Assembly: GCF_003992135.1 (NCBI RefSeq)
Contig: NZ_RQVN01000003.1
Location: forward strand, 62,001 to 126,000
DNA length: 64,000 nucleotides
Direction: 5' to 3'
Source: Veillonella sp. VA142
GTDB lineage: Bacteria; Bacillota; Negativicutes; Veillonellales; Veillonellaceae
Shown here piece after piece: positions 1-10,581 of the stretch (positions are counted from its first letter, which is position 1; every line of letters starts with the position of its first letter). Under the pieces are notes generated by a model. That model saw only the letters and a list, made by a program, of their open reading frames with translations, did not search any database and had not been told where the DNA came from. Made by a program: the position numbers and the translations under genes.

Positions 1-569
1 TAATAATGGGCTAGAATCGACAAGGGTACGCAATACATAATGGGGATATGCAATACTGTACGGATGGAGTCTCTTGTAGTTAGTTTTCCTTTACCAGCTT
101 GATAAAACCCAAGAGAATTACAAAAAATAGTTTGGATAATGAATGTGGCAATGATGGCTATGACTCCATCATGTAAATAAGGGGTAGTACCGTTTATTAC
201 ATAAGGATCATTAGCAAAGACAAAGGTACCCAATGCGACACCTAGATTACCAATGTTAGAGAACATAGTCGCATTGCGGACAATTTCTGTTTTTCCAAGA
301 CTGTAGCCTTGCCATTTGGCTACAAGACCAGCTAAGAGGCTATTGGTAAATAAAATAATCAGAGCACAACCGAAAATGACAAAACTTTCATGGGTCAGGT
401 CAGTGACATAAAAGGATTTCAAAATATAGGCAGGTAAAAATAAATAAAAGTTTAATTTGCTCAAGGTTCGTAAATCAAGGTGAAACCAACGATCTAATAG
501 GACGCCCATGAGGGTAAGTAATAAAATAGGGATGATACTGGTGAGAATGATGTGAAAAAATAAATCCAT
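1..569 (-). CDS. AEC-family permease (auxin efflux carrier-like), partial at left edge
   Basis: The reading frame runs leftwards from an ATG at 569 and is still open at base 1, so only about 189 N-terminal residues are visible. A GGAGG lies about 10 bases upstream of the start. The translation begins MDLFFHIILTSIIPILLLTL and is strongly hydrophobic, with several membrane segments and the loop R-N-A-T-M-F-S-N-I-G-N-L-G typical of the AEC (membrane transport, PF03547) family. These proteins are inner-membrane exporters or uniporters for organic acids such as malate or for auxin-like compounds; the substrate cannot be read from the sequence. It diverges from the molybdate operon, separated by 146 bases. 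Another secondary transporter is possible but less likely. Confidence 0.75.
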   Translation of the reverse strand, partial: MDLFFHIILTSIIPILLLTLMGVLLDRWFHLDLRTLSKLNFYLFLPAYILKSFYVTDLTHESFVIFGCALIILFTNSLLAGLVAKWQGYSLGKTEIVRNATMFSNIGNLGVALGTFVFANDPYVINGTTPYLHDGVIAIIATFIIQTIFCNSLGFYQAGKGKLTTRDSIRTVLHIPIMYCVPLSILAHY

Positions 570-591
570 AGGTATAACCTCCTTAGGTTGT

Positions 592-662
592 ATTGTTATC
601 ATCCTTATTGTACCATATGTAACTAAAATCATTTGGTATAACAATGCTTTTTTTAGTATAAT
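592..662 (+). promoter_or_regulatory. mod operon promoter with overlapping inverted repeat
   Basis: TTGGTA (633-638) and TATAAT (657-662) are 18 bases apart and point to modA. An inverted repeat ATTGTTAT (592-599) / ATAACAAT (638-645), with a second inner pair TACCA (611-615) / TGGTA (634-638), covers the -35 region. This is a plausible operator or cruciform in the divergent intergenic region. It is not a clear ModE box, because the arms lie about 38 bases apart. Confidence 0.45.
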
Positions 663-715
663 GAGAATATATAGTAAACCTCTAATTGTATAGTATTTGA
701 AAGGGGGAGATTATT

Positions 716-1507
716 ATGAGGCGTCACTGGTTAATGGGGGTAGTGATGGTAGGCATGTTGGCATTGGCTGGATGCGGTGGACAACAAAGTGCGAATACAT
801 CTATAGCGCCATCCACAAATGAAACCATCACTGTGTCAGCAGCAGCTAGTATGCAAGGGGCGTTAGAAGAGTTAAAAGCAGACTATGTGAAACAACATAA
901 CCTAAAACCTGAGCAAGTGAATATCGTCTATGCAGGTTCTGGCACTTTGCGTCAACAAATTGAAGAAGGGGCACCATCCAGTATCTTTATTTCTGCGAAC
1001 AAAAAAAATATGGATCAATTGAATGAAAAAGGGTTAATGGATAAGATTCGACCATTCGTAGCGAATACATTGGTGATGATTGTACCAAAAGGTAAAGAGG
1101 CGGTCACATTGGACAATATTACCAATGCAAAACGCGTAGCTATCGGTACAATAGAAACAGTGCCAGCTGGTAAATATGCGAAAGATTCCTTAACAAAAGC
1201 GAATTTGTGGGATGCGGTAGAACCTAATGTTGTTTTTGCCAAAGACGTAAAAGCAGTGGGGGCATATATTGCTGAAGGTGCTGCTGATGTAGGCTTCGTA
1301 TATAAAACAGATGCCTTAGCATTGAAAGATAAAGTGGATATTTCTGCTATAGTGGATGCCAAATTACATGGGCCAATTGAATATCCAATCGGTATTGTGA
1401 AAAAGAACCAAAATAAATTGACAGAAGATTTCTATGCGTTCTTAACAAGTAAAGAAGCGAGCGAAGTATTGGCTAAATGGGGCTTCGCTGAACCGGTTCG
1501 ACAATGA
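716..1507 (+). CDS. modA: Molybdate ABC transporter substrate-binding lipoprotein ModA
   Basis: Captures molybdate (possibly also tungstate) outside the inner membrane and delivers it to ModB. The 263-residue product starts with a lipoprotein signal, MRRHWLMGVVMVGMLALAGC, in which LAGC at residues 17-20 is the lipobox. The mature part shows the ModA pattern: V-S-A-A-A-S-M near residue 40, Y-A-G-S-G-T-L near 72, I-S-A-N-K near 91, and G-A-A-D-V-G-F-V-Y near 190. The start has a strong AAGGGGGAG ribosome site. The stop overlaps the modB start by 4 bases (ATGA), which indicates coupled translation. Molybdate import fits the molybdenum hydroxylase cluster at 14-21 kb. Family assignment is firm; molybdate rather than tungstate is inferred. 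Confidence 0.93.
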   Translation: MRRHWLMGVVMVGMLALAGCGGQQSANTSIAPSTNETITVSAAASMQGALEELKADYVKQHNLKPEQVNIVYAGSGTLRQQIEEGAPSSIFISANKKNMDQLNEKGLMDKIRPFVANTLVMIVPKGKEAVTLDNITNAKRVAIGTIETVPAGKYAKDSLTKANLWDAVEPNVVFAKDVKAVGAYIAEGAADVGFVYKTDALALKDKVDISAIVDAKLHGPIEYPIGIVKKNQNKLTEDFYAFLTSKEASEVLAKWGFAEPVRQ

Positions 1508-2163
1508 TGACCTTACAGTTATCTATTGAAGTAGCGTTCCTAGCGCTCCTCATTAATGTGGTGGTAGGCCTTAGTCTTACCTATGTGATGAAACGATATT
1601 CTTTTCCAGGAAAATCTTTGATTGATTCCTTTTTTACACTGCCCTTAGTCTTACCACCGGTTGTATTAGGCTTTATGTTGCTCATCATATTTTCGCCAGG
1701 CAATGCGTTTGGGGCTTGGCTAGAATCTCATGGTATCCGAGTAGTATTCTCTAAGTTAGGGGCTATTATTGCATCCGCCGTGGTCAGCTTTCCCCTCTTC
1801 TATCAGTCCGTACGAACAGCGCTGGCCGCTATCGATCGCGATATGGAAGACGTAGCTCGCACCTTGGGGGCCTCCGAGTTTCGAGTGTTCTGGACAATTT
1901 CCTTGCCTTTAGCATGGAAAGGGATCCTTAGCGGATCCATCCTGTGTTTTGCTCGTGGCTTAGGTGAATTTGGGGCCACTATTTTGATTGCTGGAAATAT
2001 TCCGGGGGTCACAAGGACGATGCCTCTAGCTATTTATTCTCTTGTAGAATTCGGCGATTATAGTGGTGCATTTGAGCTTGTGATTTATATTTGTGTATTA
2101 ACATTGGGGCTTGTGTGGGCTATTCAAGTCCTAACAAAAGGTTCCCTCTTCTCAAATCGGTAA
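1504..2163 (+). CDS. modB: Molybdate ABC transporter permease ModB
   Basis: Inner-membrane channel of the molybdate importer, 219 residues, about the usual ModB length. Five or six hydrophobic segments are visible. The conserved cytoplasmic coupling loop is E-D-V-A-R-T-L-G-A-S near residue 115, followed by F-W-T-I-S-L-P-L-A. The segment G-L-G-E-F-G-A-T near residue 153 is also typical of ModB/CysT-type permeases. It starts within the modA stop and is followed 9 bases later by modC, so the three genes form one operon. An internal ATG three bases downstream is an alternative start. Confidence 0.93.
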   Translation: MMTLQLSIEVAFLALLINVVVGLSLTYVMKRYSFPGKSLIDSFFTLPLVLPPVVLGFMLLIIFSPGNAFGAWLESHGIRVVFSKLGAIIASAVVSFPLFYQSVRTALAAIDRDMEDVARTLGASEFRVFWTISLPLAWKGILSGSILCFARGLGEFGATILIAGNIPGVTRTMPLAIYSLVEFGDYSGAFELVIYICVLTLGLVWAIQVLTKGSLFSNR

Positions 2164-2172
2164 GGAGGTACT

Positions 2173-2796
2173 ATGATTTCCTTTGATATCGTCATAGAAC
2201 GAGGTTCTTTTATTGTGAAAGCCCAAGGTACATTACAAGAAGGTATTACTACCTTGATGGGGCCTTCTGGTAGTGGAAAAACTACATTTTTGAAAGCTTT
2301 ATGTGGATTGCTGACACCAAAAGAAGGTAGGATTATAGCGAATGATACGATATGGTTCGAAAAGGGAAGGAGCACACCTACCCAAGAACGACACATTGGC
2401 TATATGCCACAAGGCAATATTGTATTTCCCCATATGACTGTCGAGGAGAATATTCGGTATAGTAAACAAGGTTCTCCAGAGCTATTCGATCATATTGTGG
2501 AGCGATTACGATTGACACCACATCTTAAGAAAAAAGCTAAAGGCTTGTCTGGTGGGGAGCAACAACGAGTGGCTTTAGGACGAGCGTTGTACTCTAAGCC
2601 AGTGCTACTGATCTTAGATGAACCGCTCACCGCCTTAGATGTGAACCTACGCGCCCAGTTGCAACAAGACTTAGTCTCTATTATTTCGGAATGGGCGATC
2701 CCTTGCTTGTGGGTCACTCACAGTGAAGAAGAAGCTGCTGCCGTAGGGAATCATCATTTGCTATGTGAAGGTGGCATCATCTCAGGAAAAATATAA
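2173..2796 (+). CDS. modC: Molybdate ABC transporter ATPase ModC, short form
   Basis: ATP-hydrolysing subunit of the molybdate importer. The 207 residues contain a complete nucleotide-binding domain: Walker A G-P-S-G-S-G-K-T at 30-37, Q-loop near 80, signature L-S-G-G-E-Q-Q-R at 125-132, Walker B L-L-I-L-D-E at 145-150, and the switch histidine in V-T-H-S at 183. It ends soon afterwards, so the C-terminal regulatory domain (TOBE/MOP) found in long ModC proteins of about 350 residues is absent. The start follows an AAGGAGGT site directly after modB. A terminator hairpin lies just downstream. As an isolated ATPase it would only be called a generic importer ATPase; the neighbours give the substrate. 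Confidence 0.9.
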   Translation: MISFDIVIERGSFIVKAQGTLQEGITTLMGPSGSGKTTFLKALCGLLTPKEGRIIANDTIWFEKGRSTPTQERHIGYMPQGNIVFPHMTVEENIRYSKQGSPELFDHIVERLRLTPHLKKKAKGLSGGEQQRVALGRALYSKPVLLILDEPLTALDVNLRAQLQQDLVSIISEWAIPCLWVTHSEEEAAAVGNHHLLCEGGIISGKI

Positions 2797-2803
2797 TGGT
2801 ATG

Positions 2804-2842
2804 AGAGGAATGTTGAGACATTGTCATCAGCATTCCTCTTTG
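2804..2842 (+). terminator. Terminator after modC
   Basis: A 13-bp stem (2804-2816 with 2827-2839, one G-U pair) with a 10-base loop is followed by a short T run. It closes the mod operon. Confidence 0.65.
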
Positions 2843-2866
2843 TGTATGGGTCAATTCGTTTATTTC

Positions 2867-2896
2867 TTTACAGTTATTACTCATATGAAGTATAAT
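2867..2896 (+). promoter_or_regulatory. Promoter of the glmS leader
   Basis: TTTACA (2867-2872) and a perfect TATAAT (2891-2896) are separated by 18 bases. The transcript would start near 2903, about 90 bases before the ribozyme cleavage site. Confidence 0.65.
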
Positions 2897-2990
2897 ACTA
2901 CTGATTATTGCTATTTTTAATACACGAAGGCATAGTCAACAGAACTGTCGAAACATAGGCAAAGGAGGAACTAAATTCGTAAATGCGAAT

Positions 2991-3140
2991 AGCGCATGCA
3001 CTGGAAAGAGACAGCTTTTACAGTGGACGAGGTGGAGGAGTATCGAATGTCAGCGGATGCCTCTCGGCGAGCTTCCGTCGTAGAAGTAGAGCAAAACACG
3101 TAGGTGACTAGGTGCACAAAGACTACTTTCAGAAGCCATA
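2991..3140 (+). ncRNA. glmS ribozyme (glucosamine-6-phosphate-activated self-cleaving RNA)
   Basis: The leader of glmS contains the conserved blocks of the glmS ribozyme in order. These are AGCGC at the cleavage site (2991-2995; expected cut between A2991 and G2992), the P2/P2.1 core with ACTGGAAA and CAGTGGACGAGG, then GGAGTATCGA, CAGCGGATGCCTC, the conserved TAGAAGTAGAGCAAAACAC, and the GGTGAC and AAGACTACTTTCAG end. It lies between a promoter and the glmS ribosome site. In known cases, glucosamine-6-phosphate acts as cofactor for cleavage and the message is then degraded, giving feedback on cell-wall precursor synthesis. Recognition rests on sequence blocks and position; the pseudoknotted fold was not computed. 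Confidence 0.9.
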
Positions 3141-3169
3141 TAGAAGAATTAATCAAGGAGGTACATACC

Positions 3170-5997
<2,828 letters not shown>

Positions 5998-6003
5998 TGA
6001 TGA

Positions 6004-6046
6004 AGATGTAATGAGATGCGTATACAGTATTTCATTACATCTTTTT
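6004..6046 (+). terminator. Terminator after trpS
   Basis: A perfect 11-bp stem (6004-6014 with 6032-6042) is followed by a T run. Confidence 0.85.
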
Positions 6047-6115
6047 AATCATGCATACTAAGACATGGTACATAGGAACATTATAGAGGTTGGAGTGCTG
6101 TTTAGGAGAGGAACT

Positions 6116-6616
6116 ATGAAACGTGAAGAAGTAGAAGAATTATTTCCTTGTGGCAGGATAGAAGAAGAACTACATAATTCCTCTGTTATGGTATGGGGGT
6201 TTCAACTAGTGTATGCAGCTATTGCCGCTTGGGGGCTGTATCGTGGAGTACTTCTATATCGAGAACTGGGTCATAGCTTCAATATGTGGATGCTTCTTCT
6301 TATGGTGGTATCTGTCTACGCATTATTGCGCATGTACCAGCAAGACGATGTGGAGATTTATATTGCTACAGAAGGGCTCATTCTAAAACGAACACCTATA
6401 TTAGTAAAAGAACGAATTGAACGATTCTTTGCACCAGATGTATACCTGACCTTTGTTCATTATCAAGGCATCATGGGGTTCGGAGAGGACTGGAAAACTT
6501 TATATGTGCAAACAGAAACGGGCGGTATATATATCGTGCCCATTAGCTTACAGTTTCTGAGCCATCAAGATAAAATGAAAGTCTTAGCGGCACTGAATCG
6601 ATATAAAAATACTTGA
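6116..6616 (+). CDS. Unknown protein with two membrane segments
   Basis: Not recognised. The 166-residue product has two adjacent hydrophobic segments near residues 25-47 and 57-74 (about V-W-G-F-Q-L-V-Y-A-A-I-A-A-W and W-M-L-L-L-M-V-V-S-V-Y). The remaining roughly 90 residues look like a soluble cytoplasmic beta-rich domain (Y-I-A-T-E-G-L-I-L-K-R near 85, then Y-V-Q-T-E-T-G-G-I-Y-I-V-P). This layout resembles small membrane proteins with a PH-like domain, but no motif proves it. The ATG at 6116 is preferred because AGGAGAGG precedes it; an in-frame ATG at 6065 has no such site. A second small membrane protein follows about 90 bases later. Confidence 0.7.
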   Translation: MKREEVEELFPCGRIEEELHNSSVMVWGFQLVYAAIAAWGLYRGVLLYRELGHSFNMWMLLLMVVSVYALLRMYQQDDVEIYIATEGLILKRTPILVKERIERFFAPDVYLTFVHYQGIMGFGEDWKTLYVQTETGGIYIVPISLQFLSHQDKMKVLAALNRYKNT

Positions 6617-6707
6617 ATAGGATTATAAAACATGTTACCCTTATGGCAAGAAGCAATATCTGTTTGTTATTCGGCAGGGTCTATTTTCATACAAGGGGGA
6701 AATCTAT

Positions 6708-7001
6708 ATGTTTGGTGCTTTTCTGCTTCATGCTGTCTATGCAGTCTTAATGTATGCCTTTAGTTATAGAATCATGGTGATTCCCCATGCTATTGTAGTA
6801 GCACTTATGGGAATTTTTATGATTTTTGATAAAGGACTTATCATCGCACCTATTCTTTCGTTTATCTATTCGTTCTTTGCTATTGGCATAGCACTTGACG
6901 ATAATTTCGGTTGGGAAGATGGTACTGGAAATGAAATGATTTGGTGGTGGGTACTCTTATGTACTATGCTATCATTTGTTATTTTTGAGTATCTCAACTA
7001 G
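6708..7001 (+). CDS. Unknown small integral membrane protein
   Basis: Not recognised. The 97-residue product consists almost entirely of hydrophobic stretches (three or four membrane segments). A short charged loop, D-D-N-F-G-W-E-D-G-T-G-N-E, lies near residues 64-76, and it ends in F-V-I-F-E-Y-L-N. AAGGGGGAAATCTAT gives a good ribosome site before the ATG. It lies between another unknown membrane protein and a nuclease remnant. No function is proposed. Confidence 0.6.
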   Translation: MFGAFLLHAVYAVLMYAFSYRIMVIPHAIVVALMGIFMIFDKGLIIAPILSFIYSFFAIGIALDDNFGWEDGTGNEMIWWWVLLCTMLSFVIFEYLN

Positions 7002-7076
7002 CCGTATCATATAGATATAATTTAAAGATCAGCTTAAGGTGTAATCTATAGATTCTAACTTTTTGTTCTGACATAG

Positions 7077-7439
7077 TTTCTTTATAATGATATTTCGAAA
7101 CCGTTGCAACGGTTTTTAGATTATGTGGACGGTCATGCTGCATCGGATGAGTTACTACGAGAAATTGAAAGTGCCGTAGATGAAGCAAAACATTGTGAGA
7201 CTTGGAGGGAGGAATATTCAATGCTATCAATGGATCATTATACATATTGGAAAGAAGGCGTAGCTGAAGGAAGAGCAGAGGGGTTAGTAGAAGGTGAAAA
7301 TCTAGGTAAGGCTAAAGCGAAGACCGAAGTTGTCGTTCAAATGCTTAGAGAGAATATATCCATGCAGATGATTGCCAAGGTTACTAACTTAACGCTAAAA
7401 GAAATAAATGAAATAGGCAAAGCACAGGACTTGATATAA
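7077..7439 (+). pseudogene. C-terminal remnant of an Rpn/PD-(D/E)XK transposase-type nuclease
   Basis: The frame is open from 7077, just after an in-frame TAG. The only usable start is a TTG at 7104 with no ribosome site. The peptide L-Q-R-F-L-D-Y-V-D-G-H, the E-I-E-S-A-V-D-E-A region, and the A-E-G-R-A-E-G-L-V-E-G-E repeat-like helix followed by a small C-terminal helical domain match the C-terminal end of Rpn-family recombination-promoting nucleases. These are normally about 300 residues. The N-terminal nuclease domain is missing, so this is most likely a decayed fragment. It might instead be a short independently made C-terminal product, which is known for some rpn genes. Confidence 0.6.
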
Positions 7440-7455
7440 ACATATAGGTAAAGAG

Positions 7456-7502
7456 AAAAACAGCGATATGGTGAGTATATAACTTACCATATCGCTGTTT
7501 TA
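7456..7502 (+). terminator. Terminator hairpin
   Basis: A long stem of about 15 bp (AACAGCGATATGGT with its complement) has A residues before it and T residues after it, so it can work in both directions. It separates the nuclease remnant from the amino-acid transporter operon. Confidence 0.8.
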
Positions 7503-7575
7503 TACAGTTGGCTATTGGGGGATTGTCAGCATAAATTACCTTCAAAATAAATAATAAAATTTAGCATTTTATCTC

Positions 7576-7604
7576 TTTACAACTTTAATTAACTAAAGTA
7601 TAAT
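7576..7604 (+). promoter_or_regulatory. Promoter of the amino-acid ABC transporter operon
   Basis: TTTACA (7576-7581) and TATAAT (7599-7604) are 17 bases apart, placing the transcript start about 40 bases before the lipoprotein gene. Confidence 0.65.
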
Positions 7605-7651
7605 GTAATCATGAAATAGAGATTACATATCTGTAGAGAGGAGAAAATGCT

Positions 7652-8473
7652 ATGAATTGGTTACAAAAATGTTCAAAAACAGTATTAGCAGCGGCTAGTG
7701 CGTTGGTGATTGTTGGATTAGTGGCAGGTTGTGGGGCGTCTACGAAGCAGGCGAACACAGAGGTGCCGAAAAAAATTGTCATCGGCTTAGATGATAACTT
7801 CCCTCCTATGGGATTTAAGGATGAAAAAGGAGAACTAGTAGGTTTTGATATTGATTTGGCAAAAGAAGTAGCAAAGCGTATTGGTTCTGAAGTGGAATTT
7901 AAATCCATCGACTGGGATAGTAAAGAAGCAGAACTAAAATCTAAACGCATTGACGTGTTGTGGAATGGTTTGACCATTACGAAGGAACGGGAACGCAATA
8001 TTTTGTTCTCCAAACCATATCTTCGTGGAGACCAAATCATTGCAGTTAAAGCTGACTCTGGTATTACAGATAAAGCACAACTTGACGGTAAACGCGTAGG
8101 CGTGCAATCCGGTTCTACTGGGTTGGAAGCGGTGAAAAATGATCCACAATCTAAAAACTTTAAAGAAATCAAAGAATATGGCGATTATGTGAATGCTTTC
8201 ATGGACCTTGAGTTAGGTCGCATCGACGCCATTGTAGTAGATGAAATGGTAGGTCGTTATTTAATCGGCAAAAAAGGTAATAATGTATTCACCGTAGCGA
8301 ATGGTTCCTTTGCCACTGAAAAAGCAGGCGTAGGTATGCGCAAAGAAGATGAAGCGTTGAAAGCTAAAATTGACGCTGCCTTACAAGAAGTGATGAATGA
8401 TGGTACGGCTGACAAATTGGCGCAAAAATGGTTTGGTAGTACATCTATCTTGACGAAAGAGGAGTATAAATAA
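7652..8473 (+). CDS. Polar amino-acid ABC transporter substrate-binding lipoprotein
   Basis: Extracytoplasmic receptor of a PAAT-type amino-acid importer, 273 residues. The N-terminal signal ends in a lipobox, L-V-A-G-C, near residue 28. The mature part has the family pattern: I-V-I-G-L-D-D-N-F-P-P-M-G-F near 47, G-F-D-I-D-L-A-K-E near 65, D-V-L-W-N-G-L-T-I-T-K-E-R near 100, and G-K-R-V-G-V-Q-S-G-S-T-G near 149. The substrate cannot be decided; relatives bind cystine, glutamine, histidine or arginine. The start has GAGAGGAG upstream. The permease follows only 2 bases after the stop, then the ATPase. Confidence 0.9.
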   Translation: MNWLQKCSKTVLAAASALVIVGLVAGCGASTKQANTEVPKKIVIGLDDNFPPMGFKDEKGELVGFDIDLAKEVAKRIGSEVEFKSIDWDSKEAELKSKRIDVLWNGLTITKERERNILFSKPYLRGDQIIAVKADSGITDKAQLDGKRVGVQSGSTGLEAVKNDPQSKNFKEIKEYGDYVNAFMDLELGRIDAIVVDEMVGRYLIGKKGNNVFTVANGSFATEKAGVGMRKEDEALKAKIDAALQEVMNDGTADKLAQKWFGSTSILTKEEYK

Positions 8474-8475
8474 AT

Positions 8476-9135
8476 ATGGACTTACTGGAGTATATGTTAC
8501 AGATAGCACCGGCCATTGCTGGCGGATTCCAAGTGACCTTGTCCTTGTTCTTTATCGTTATCATTTTATCGGTGCCAGGAGGATTGCTCTTGGCGCTACT
8601 CCGATTGAGTACGAACCGAGTGGTGACGACCATCGTGGATGCTTACGTATACGTCATGCGTGGCACTCCGTTGATGTTACAAATTTTGCTCATCTATTAC
8701 GGCCTGCCATTCATGATTGATGGCTTTGAGCTGACGGATATGACGGCGGCGGTGTTGTCTTTCGTGTTGAATTACATTGCCTATTTATGTGAAATTTTCC
8801 GCAGTGGCATTCAATCTATTCCGAAGGGGCAATATGAAGGGGCGAAGGTATTGGGCTTTACTTATGTACAGACCATGTACAAAATTATTTTGCCACAGGT
8901 GATCAAACGCGTGTTGCCACCATTGGCGAATGAAACGATTACATTACTGAAAGATACGTCTTTGGTGTACGTATTAGCTATGAATGATATCTTGCGAATC
9001 ACTCGTAGCATCGTACAACGAGACTTTGATATTACCGCTTTCATCGTAGCCGGCGTATTCTATTTAGCTATGACATTTGTGTTGACGAAGTTATACCAAT
9101 ATTTAGAACGTCGTATGGCGATGTACGAAGATTAG
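8476..9135 (+). CDS. Polar amino-acid ABC transporter permease
   Basis: Inner-membrane channel subunit, 219 residues, of the HisM/GlnP/TcyB type. The opening segment is followed by R-L-S-T-N-R, the V-M-R-G-T-P-L-M-L-Q-I signature near residue 60, and the coupling loop Y-E-G-A-K-V-L-G-F-T near 122. L-P-Q-V-I-K-R-V-L-P-P follows, then L-L-K-D-T-S-L-V near 157. It lies between the receptor (2-base gap) and the ATPase (9-base gap), so one transcript makes the whole importer. As a single permease type it probably forms a homodimer. Confidence 0.93.
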   Translation: MDLLEYMLQIAPAIAGGFQVTLSLFFIVIILSVPGGLLLALLRLSTNRVVTTIVDAYVYVMRGTPLMLQILLIYYGLPFMIDGFELTDMTAAVLSFVLNYIAYLCEIFRSGIQSIPKGQYEGAKVLGFTYVQTMYKIILPQVIKRVLPPLANETITLLKDTSLVYVLAMNDILRITRSIVQRDFDITAFIVAGVFYLAMTFVLTKLYQYLERRMAMYED

Positions 9136-9144
9136 GAGGAAACC

Positions 9145-9912
9145 ATGGCTTTCATAGACATGTTACATATTGAAAAGAACTATGGCTCAGTGGCGGTCTT
9201 GCAAGATGTGTCACTATCCATGGAACGGGGCGAAGTGGTGTCCATCATCGGGCCCTCTGGATCGGGTAAATCCACCTTTCTTCGTTGCTTGGGACAACTA
9301 GAAACCATACAAAAAGGGACCATTATCGTCGATGGGGCAACCTTGGTGGACACTCCGGCGAATGTAGGTGAGGCAGTGTACGTAGGAAAAGAAGAACAGC
9401 AACAAATTTTGCTAAAAATGGGCATGGTGTTCCAATCTTTTAACCTATTCCCGCATATGACGGTCCTAGAAAATATCATGATCGCACCTCGCATGGTGAA
9501 AGGAATGAAAGACGGAGATATTTTACCTATGGCTCAGTCCTTGCTAGAAAAAGTTGGCCTTTGGGATAAACGAGATGTATACCCTAGCACCTTATCGGGT
9601 GGGCAAAAGCAAAGGGTGGCTATTGCTAGAGCACTAGCGATGAAACCAGAAATTATGCTCTTCGATGAACCAACGTCCGCCTTGGACCCAGAGTTTACCA
9701 GCGAAGTATTGCGGACCATCAAAGAACTAGCCGAAGAAGATATGACCATGATCATCGTCACCCACGAAATGGCATTCGCCAGAGAAGTAGCAGACAGAGT
9801 CATCTTCATGGCAGACGGCAAAATACAAGAAGAAGGAACCCCAGAACAGGTCTTTGGGAATCCACAAAACCCAAGGACACAAGCGTTCTTAAACTCTATG
9901 TTAAGAGTTTAA
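9145..9912 (+). CDS. Polar amino-acid ABC transporter ATPase
   Basis: Energises the amino-acid importer, 255 residues. Walker A is G-P-S-G-S-G-K-S-T at about 36-44, the Q-loop is M-V-F-Q-S-F-N-L-F near 99, the signature is L-S-G-G-Q-K-Q-R near 151, Walker B is I-M-L-F-D-E, and the H-loop is V-T-H-E-M. Compared with GlnQ/HisP it has an insert of roughly 15-20 residues between Walker A and the Q-loop (around [10 protein letters not shown]). The ribosome site is TAGGAGGAAACC. A large terminator hairpin follows. Confidence 0.94.
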   Translation: MAFIDMLHIEKNYGSVAVLQDVSLSMERGEVVSIIGPSGSGKSTFLRCLGQLETIQKGTIIVDGATLVDTPANVGEAVYVGKEEQQQILLKMGMVFQSFNLFPHMTVLENIMIAPRMVKGMKDGDILPMAQSLLEKVGLWDKRDVYPSTLSGGQKQRVAIARALAMKPEIMLFDEPTSALDPEFTSEVLRTIKELAEEDMTMIIVTHEMAFAREVADRVIFMADGKIQEEGTPEQVFGNPQNPRTQAFLNSMLRV

Positions 9913-9978
9913 GGTTAAAACATTATAAACGTACCTAAACTTCATGCTACGAGTTTTGGCATCAAATAATGCAAAGCA

Positions 9979-10039
9979 AATGCGACATAACGAGGTACAA
10001 ACCGTATTATATAGTTTGTACTAGGTATGTCGCATTTTT
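9979..10039 (+). terminator. Long terminator hairpin after the amino-acid transporter
   Basis: AATGCGACATA (from 9979) pairs with TATGTCGCATT (10026-10036). An inner stem is formed by GTACAAAC and GTTTGTAC, and five T follow. Confidence 0.8.
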
Positions 10040-10161
10040 GTGCACAAATATTCTTGCCTTATACTTAGTTTCACTAGAATACAAGCAACTAAATGCGCAA
10101 TGTCATTTTGTATAGTTTTAGCTAGAATCATACATATATACAGTAGGAGATAAAGGAACTA

Positions 10162-10320
10162 TCAACAGGTTGGACATCCATCATATAGCTTGGTGACGGC
10201 AGAGGAATAGTAAAAGGGCCCTTCTCTTTTGAGGAACTCCCTCGCATACCGATGATCATACACAATCTTATAGACAGATTCAACATAGATGATTGCCTTT
10301 GACTGATACATAGATATCAT
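10162..10320 (-). CDS. Possible small protein or fragment, unknown
   Basis: A 52-codon frame on the minus strand in an otherwise gene-free stretch encodes MISMYQSKAIIYVESVYKIV, then a charged middle and the end D-G-C-P-T-C. The composition is protein-like rather than random. However, no ribosome site precedes the ATG, and the frame stays open upstream into the palindromic element at 10332. It may be the 3' end of a gene interrupted by that element, or chance. The rest of 10040-10330 shows nothing else recognisable. Confidence 0.22.
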   Translation of the reverse strand: MISMYQSKAIIYVESVYKIVYDHRYAREFLKREGPFYYSSAVTKLYDGCPTC

Positions 10321-10331
10321 GGTACGGCAAT

Positions 10332-10473
10332 ATGAGTAGGCGCTTTTGAAAAATTCACACTAACGCTAAGCAGAATGCGGTGTACTTCCGCAGAAACATT
10401 ACGTAGTGCCGTTTCTGAGGGAGTACACTGCATTCTGCCATTTCGGAGATTCACATCAAAAACGCCTACTCAT
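10332..10473 (-). repeat. Palindromic element copy 1 (inverted orientation)
   Basis: A 142-bp imperfect palindrome. The outer arms ATGAGTAGGCG (10332) / CGCCTACTCAT (to 10473) and the inner arms GCAGAATGC-GTGTACT / AGTACACTGCATTCTGC pair around an apex. On the minus strand the apex reads AAACGGCACTACGTAATGTTT. The apex matches the other three copies (AAACGGTATT-CATAATGTTT), while the stem sequences are entirely different. It sits between the amino-acid transporter and rph. A forward reading frame across it follows from the palindrome and is not counted as a gene. Confidence 0.75.
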
Positions 10474-10512
10474 GAACGACTAAAAGAGCCATCAGTCAAA
10501 GGCGAACATAAA

Positions 10513-10542
10513 TTGCCAATCCACCATGAGATTGTGTATAAT
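10513..10542 (+). promoter_or_regulatory. Promoter of the rph-rdgB fusion gene
   Basis: TTGCCA (10513-10518) and TATAAT (10537-10542) are 18 bases apart. A second TATAAT lies at 10553-10558 with a weaker -35. Confidence 0.55.
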
Positions 10543-10581
10543 AAGAGGTATATATAATCCGATGTTAGAGGGAAATGAGGA

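Noticed and set aside
592-645. ModE box before modA
   Set aside because: The half-sites lie about 38 bases apart, much farther than in ModE sites; kept only as a generic inverted repeat.
3104-3169. glmS start at 3104
   Set aside because: It would place coding sequence within the ribozyme and hide the N-terminal cysteine required for glutaminase activity.
10375-10557. 60-codon plus-strand frame across the palindromic element
   Set aside because: It lies inside the palindrome, has no ribosome site, and its sequence follows from the repeat.
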